The notes under the pieces: generated by a model
The model's database searches: none
What the model saw: the letters and a program-made list of their open reading frames with translations, nothing else
Told to the model about the DNA's origin: nothing
Translations under genes and position numbers: made by a program
Shown here: piece after piece, positions 61,263 through 64,000 of the stretch
How positions within the stretch are numbered: position 1 is the first letter of the stretch
How the letters are laid out: each line of letters opens with the position of its first letter
Source: Vulcanimicrobiota bacterium
Lineage (GTDB): Bacteria; Vulcanimicrobiota; Vulcanimicrobiia; Vulcanimicrobiales; Vulcanimicrobiaceae
Reading direction: 5' to 3'
DNA length: 64,000 nucleotides
Assembly: GCA_027307235.1 (NCBI GenBank)
Contig: DAHUXH010000008.1
Span: forward strand, 62,001 to 126,000

Positions 61263-61269
61263 TGGCTCT

Positions 61270-62496
61270 GTGAGCCAGAAGAGACCGGCCAATCTCAAAG
61301 AAGATGAGTCGCCACAGCGGATCGAGCCGACGATGCTCGACAATCCCAACACAGCAATCCGTGACCTACTCGTGGAGGTTGCCCGCTCTTCCAATGAGCT
61401 AGGAACCCGCCTTCATCCCATGACGGCGGCGAGCCTCGCTGCGCTCGTGCGCATTATGAACGCGTACTACAGCAACCTCATCGAAGGGCATAACACGCTG
61501 CCGCGCGATATCGCGTGCGCGCTCGTCGGTAAACTCTCCGACGTCCCTGAACGCCGAATACTTCAACTCGAAGCCGCGTCACACGTGCGAGTACAGGCGC
61601 AGATCGATCAGATGGCGGCCGAAGGGTCGCTTCCGGAACCCGCGTCGAGCAAATTCATCACCTGGATTCATCGCTCATTCTACGAGAATGCGCCGGAAGA
61701 ACTGCTCCACGTTCGCGAAAACGACCCGGATTATCGTATGCTGCCTGGCGCCTTTCGGCACGAGCGCAAAGAGGATGTTGTCGTTGGCCGGCACCAGCCG
61801 CCAACGAGCGTCATGATCGGCCGATTCATGCGGTACTTCGAGGAGCGATATCGCTTCGAGCAGATGGGGCCCTCAGATCGGATACTCTCCATTGCCGCTG
61901 CGCATCATCGATTCAACTACATCCACCCCTTCCCCGATGGCAACGGTCGCGTCAGTCGGCTGATGAGCCACGCCATGGCGCATGCAGCCGGTATCGGGTC
62001 TCATGGATTGTGGTCCATCTCGCGAGGGTTAGCGCGCGGGCTTTCCTCGCGCACAGAGTACAAGACAAAACTCGATGAAGCCGACACGCCACGCCGCGGC
62101 GAGCTCGATGGTCGCGGAAATCTCTCCCGTGACGCGCTTGCGCGGTTCACGGAGTGGTTTCTAACGGTTGAGCTTGATCAGATCACGTTCATGGCAAGCC
62201 TTTTTGACCTTCAGAAACTTTCCGAGCGCTTACGTCATTTCGTTGATCGTCACGAACAGCTCAAGCGGGAGTCGTATCTGTTGCTTGACGCCGCACTTAC
62301 GCGCGGCGAATTCGCTCGCGGAATGGCCCCATCGATCACCGGCCTTCCTGAACGCACCTCTCGTCGCCTCTTGGAAGACCTGCTCAAAGAGGAGCTGCTG
62401 GCATCCGCAACGCCAAAGGGTCCGGTGTCGCTGCGCTTCCCGCAACCCCACGCCGAGTGGCTCTTTCCGCGCCTGTTCGATCCTACAGTGACTTGA
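61270..62496 (+). CDS. class II Fic-domain protein (probable AMPylase)
   Basis: A 408-residue protein. The N-terminal segment AYYSNLIEGHNT contains the inhibitory helix motif S68-x3-E72-G73 typical of class II Fic proteins. The catalytic loop is HPFPDGNGRVSR at 219-230, complete with H219 and N225/G226/R227. The C-terminal ~100 residues contain LPERTSRRLLEDLLKEELL, a winged-helix-like end. It transfers AMP (or another NMP) to a hydroxyl of a target and is self-inhibited by E72. GC content and codon use are lower than in the neighbours, suggesting a mobile accessory gene. No antitoxin-like gene adjoins. Confidence 0.92.
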   Translation: MSQKRPANLKEDESPQRIEPTMLDNPNTAIRDLLVEVARSSNELGTRLHPMTAASLAALVRIMNAYYSNLIEGHNTLPRDIACALVGKLSDVPERRILQLEAASHVRVQAQIDQMAAEGSLPEPASSKFITWIHRSFYENAPEELLHVRENDPDYRMLPGAFRHERKEDVVVGRHQPPTSVMIGRFMRYFEERYRFEQMGPSDRILSIAAAHHRFNYIHPFPDGNGRVSRLMSHAMAHAAGIGSHGLWSISRGLARGLSSRTEYKTKLDEADTPRRGELDGRGNLSRDALARFTEWFLTVELDQITFMASLFDLQKLSERLRHFVDRHEQLKRESYLLLDAALTRGEFARGMAPSITGLPERTSRRLLEDLLKEELLASATPKGPVSLRFPQPHAEWLFPRLFDPTVT

Positions 62497-62525
62497 AAGA
62501 GTCCATTGTCTCAAACCATGACGCA

Positions 62526-62630
62526 GGGGAAGCCCTGATGTACGTCAGGCCGAGGCGCGGAGAGGCGAAGTGTACTACGGGTACACGAGCCTCTCCGCAA
62601 CGACGGCCTGGCTTACATCAAGGCTTCCCC
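62526..62630 (+). repeat. stop-adjacent palindromic element, copy 6
   Basis: A 105-bp copy with outer arms GGGGAAGCC / GGCTTCCCC. Inner arms have changed on both sides: GATGTA pairs with TACATC where other copies have GATTTC or GATTTT with GAAATC or GAAAATC. The tip carries an extra G (TACGG). The right arm overlaps the last codons of gcvPB (GGG AAG CCT, Gly-Lys-Pro) and its TGA stop (62618-62620). Confidence 0.94.
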
Positions 62631-64000
62631 GGGTGCCAGCGGAGGTCGGGGTGGCGTGCCGCGCGCGTCTCGTCGACGCGACCGACGACAGTGTTCTTCG
62701 GCGCGTCGAGAATCGATTGCGGATCGGTCTTCGCGGTCGCGACGATCTCGCGCAGCGCCGCGATGAAGACGTCGAGCGTCTCTTTCGATTCCGTCTCGGT
62801 CGGTTCGATCATCAGACATTCAGGCACGATCAGCGGGAAGTACATCGTCGGCGCCATGAAGCCACGATCGAGCAGCGCTTTGGCGATGTCGAGTGCGCGC
62901 ACGCCGGTCTCTTTTTTGAGTTCCTGCGCGGAAGCCACGAACTCGTGGCGACAGATCTCGTCGTACGGCGTCGTCAGCACGTCGCGCACGTTCACGCGAA
63001 TGTAGTTCGCGTTGAGCACGGCAAGCGCAGAGACTTTCTTGAGGCCCTCGGCTCCGTTGGCGTAGATGTACGCGAGCGCGCGCACCGCGTGCGCGAAGTT
63101 CGACCAGAACGAGCGCATCGGACCGATCGATTTCGGGCGGTCGAAGTCGAGGGTGAACGTGAGCCGGTCGCTCGGAGCGGTGCTTGCGTCGCCGTTGGAG
63201 CGTTGCTTGGCGACGACCACCGGTGTCGGCAGGTAGTCGATCAGGTGCGCCGCGACGCCGACCGGACCGTGACCCGCGCCGCCGCCGCCGTGCGGGATCG
63301 TGAACGTCTTGTGCGTGTTGAGATGCATCAGGTCGAAACCCATGTCGCCGGGACGCGCGTTGCCCATCAGCGCGTTGGCGTTGGCTCCGTCGTAATACAT
63401 CAATCCGCCCGCAGCGTGAACGGCCGCCGTGATCTCGTGGACGTGATCTTCAAAGAGACCGAGCGTGTTTGGATTGGTCATCATGCACACGGCCGTATCC
63501 GGGCCGAGCACCTTCTTGATCTCATCGACGCTCACGCGTCCGCGCGCGTCGCTCGGAATCGAGATGACCTTGAATCCGCACATCGCCGCCGACGCGGGAT
63601 TGGTCCCATGCGCGGTGTCCGGAACGATCACTTTGTCGCGGTGGGTCTCGCCGCGATCTTTGAAGTATTTCTTGGCGATGAGCAGCGCCGCGAGTTCGGC
63701 GTGCGCGCCTGCCGACGGATTCAGGCTGAACGCCGCCATGCCGAACAACGATGCAAGCGATCGTTCCAGTTCATACATGACTTGCAGCGCGCCCTGCGAG
63801 AGTTCATCCGGCGCGTACGGATGCAGATCGCGAAAACCCGGAAGGTTCGCCATCGCGTCGTTGATGCGCGGATTGTATTTCATCGTGCAGGAGCCGAGGG
63901 GATAGAAGCCCAGATCAATGCCGAACGTGCGCTGCGACAGGCGTGTGAAGTGACGCACCACATCGAGTTCGCTGTTGTCGGGCAGCGGCAGGTCATCGCG
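62618..64000 (-). CDS. gcvPB: glycine dehydrogenase (decarboxylating) subunit 2 (partial at right edge)
   Basis: The C-terminal 460 residues of GcvPB, open to the last base of the window, so the N-terminus is outside. GcvPB with GcvPA forms the P-protein of the glycine-cleavage system. Marks: GIDLGFYPLGSCTMKYNPRIND, FSLNPSAGAHAELAALLIAKKYF, NPNTLGLFE, YYDGANANALMG, the PLP lysine in HLNTHKTFTIPHGGGGAGHGPVGV, and MYFPLIVPECLMIEPTETE. It ends LRWHPGKP, whereas relatives usually stop shortly after LRW; the last three residues lie in the palindromic element arm. Confidence 0.96.
   Translation of the reverse strand, partial: RDDLPLPDNSELDVVRHFTRLSQRTFGIDLGFYPLGSCTMKYNPRINDAMANLPGFRDLHPYAPDELSQGALQVMYELERSLASLFGMAAFSLNPSAGAHAELAALLIAKKYFKDRGETHRDKVIVPDTAHGTNPASAAMCGFKVISIPSDARGRVSVDEIKKVLGPDTAVCMMTNPNTLGLFEDHVHEITAAVHAAGGLMYYDGANANALMGNARPGDMGFDLMHLNTHKTFTIPHGGGGAGHGPVGVAAHLIDYLPTPVVVAKQRSNGDASTAPSDRLTFTLDFDRPKSIGPMRSFWSNFAHAVRALAYIYANGAEGLKKVSALAVLNANYIRVNVRDVLTTPYDEICRHEFVASAQELKKETGVRALDIAKALLDRGFMAPTMYFPLIVPECLMIEPTETESKETLDVFIAALREIVATAKTDPQSILDAPKNTVVGRVDETRAARHPDLRWHPGKP

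Larger units (their letters stand above)
61007..61269. other. 263-base region upstream of Nudix and Fic genes
   Basis: This spacer between divergent genes holds a possible extension of the Nudix frame (to GTG 61225, starting MADTLADVLADLLADRTG), a four-unit 12-bp tandem repeat and the likely Fic promoter. No RNA gene is seen. Whether the extension is translated cannot be decided from sequence. Confidence 0.5.

Noticed and set aside
28254-62630. Reading the palindromes as integron attC sites, since they follow stop codons and are imperfect hairpins.
   Set aside because: There are no conserved GTTRRRY/RYYYAAC core sites; the ends vary between copies; the copies are scattered rather than in a cassette array; no IntI gene is present.
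28254-62630. Reading the palindromes as ordinary rho-independent terminators.
   Set aside because: None is followed by a T-run in the gene direction, the stems are about 100 bp with shared sequence, and separate true terminators exist next to two of the loci.
28254-62630. Reading the palindromes as REP/BIME elements with a RAYT transposase.
   Set aside because: They are much longer than REP units, lack a GTAG/GGAG foot, and no RAYT gene is in the window. A distant RAYT elsewhere in the genome cannot be excluded.

Overview
The window is a 64-kb, GC-rich, gene-dense piece of a bacterial chromosome with no rRNA, no tRNA that I could see, no CRISPR array and no recognisable transposase or integrase. 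The cell is a diderm: there are two lipoproteins, an RND pump, a beta-barrel-like protein ending in Phe and several secreted peptidases. The mix of PdxST vitamin B6 synthesis, ScpAB, a SpoIIIAA/Ycf45-like R3H ATPase, a bifunctional-nuclease-domain protein, a DUF1844-like protein and the MEP-pathway kinase IspE does not look proteobacterial. A deep-branching phylum such as Eremiobacterota (WPS-2) would fit, but that is inference only.

Layout. 1-3071: end of an ABC exporter, a small secreted protein, and an ABC ATPase plus permease. 3068-5749: ketoacid CoA-transferase (scoAB) divergent from an acyl-CoA dehydrogenase. 5.9-15 kb: repeat-rich secreted peptide, VIT1-type metal transporter, three large S9 serine peptidases, a lipoprotein and nth. 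15-19 kb: a tight VOC-ArsR-SRPBCC-YciI operon with a clear promoter/operator, then mutY and a MocR-type regulator. 19-22 kb: lpdA-lipB-lipA (lipoate biology, linked in function to gcvPB at the right edge). 22-28 kb: orphan RND pump, barrel-like protein, SGNH hydrolase. 28-37 kb: glutamate dehydrogenase, ychF, mtnP, holB-tmk, a PilZ-like protein and the R3H ATPase. 37-44 kb: glycosyltransferase, then the operon bioA-bioF-bioD-bioB-decarboxylase. 44-50 kb: HNH nuclease, DUF1844-like protein, pdxST, a large six-hairpin-type glycosidase. 50-64 kb: ispE, MobA-like transferase, ubiX, an operon of PD-(D/E)XK nuclease, UvrD-like helicase and GNAT, then nfo-dinB, scpA-scpB with a Nudix gene, a Fic protein, and gcvPB cut by the window edge.

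Genes are packed with very short overlaps, often of the form ATGA, GTGA or TTGA, so translational coupling is common.

The most interesting signal is not a gene. Five complete copies and one half copy of a 100-108 bp palindromic element occur at 28.3, 28.5, 35.4-35.7, 44.2 and 62.5 kb. Each copy starts in, or within a few bases of, the stop codon of one adjacent gene. In all six cases the same arm faces that gene. Core sequences are shared, but the outermost 7-12 bp of the stem differ from copy to copy while staying self-complementary. At two convergent loci the copies form a mirror pair around an intrinsic terminator. In one strand orientation nearly all imperfections are G.T pairs and most loops read C(TACG)G, a very stable RNA tetraloop. 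This looks like a mobile or amplified 3'-end element with templated arms, possibly acting as a transcription insulator. I do not recognise it as a described family.
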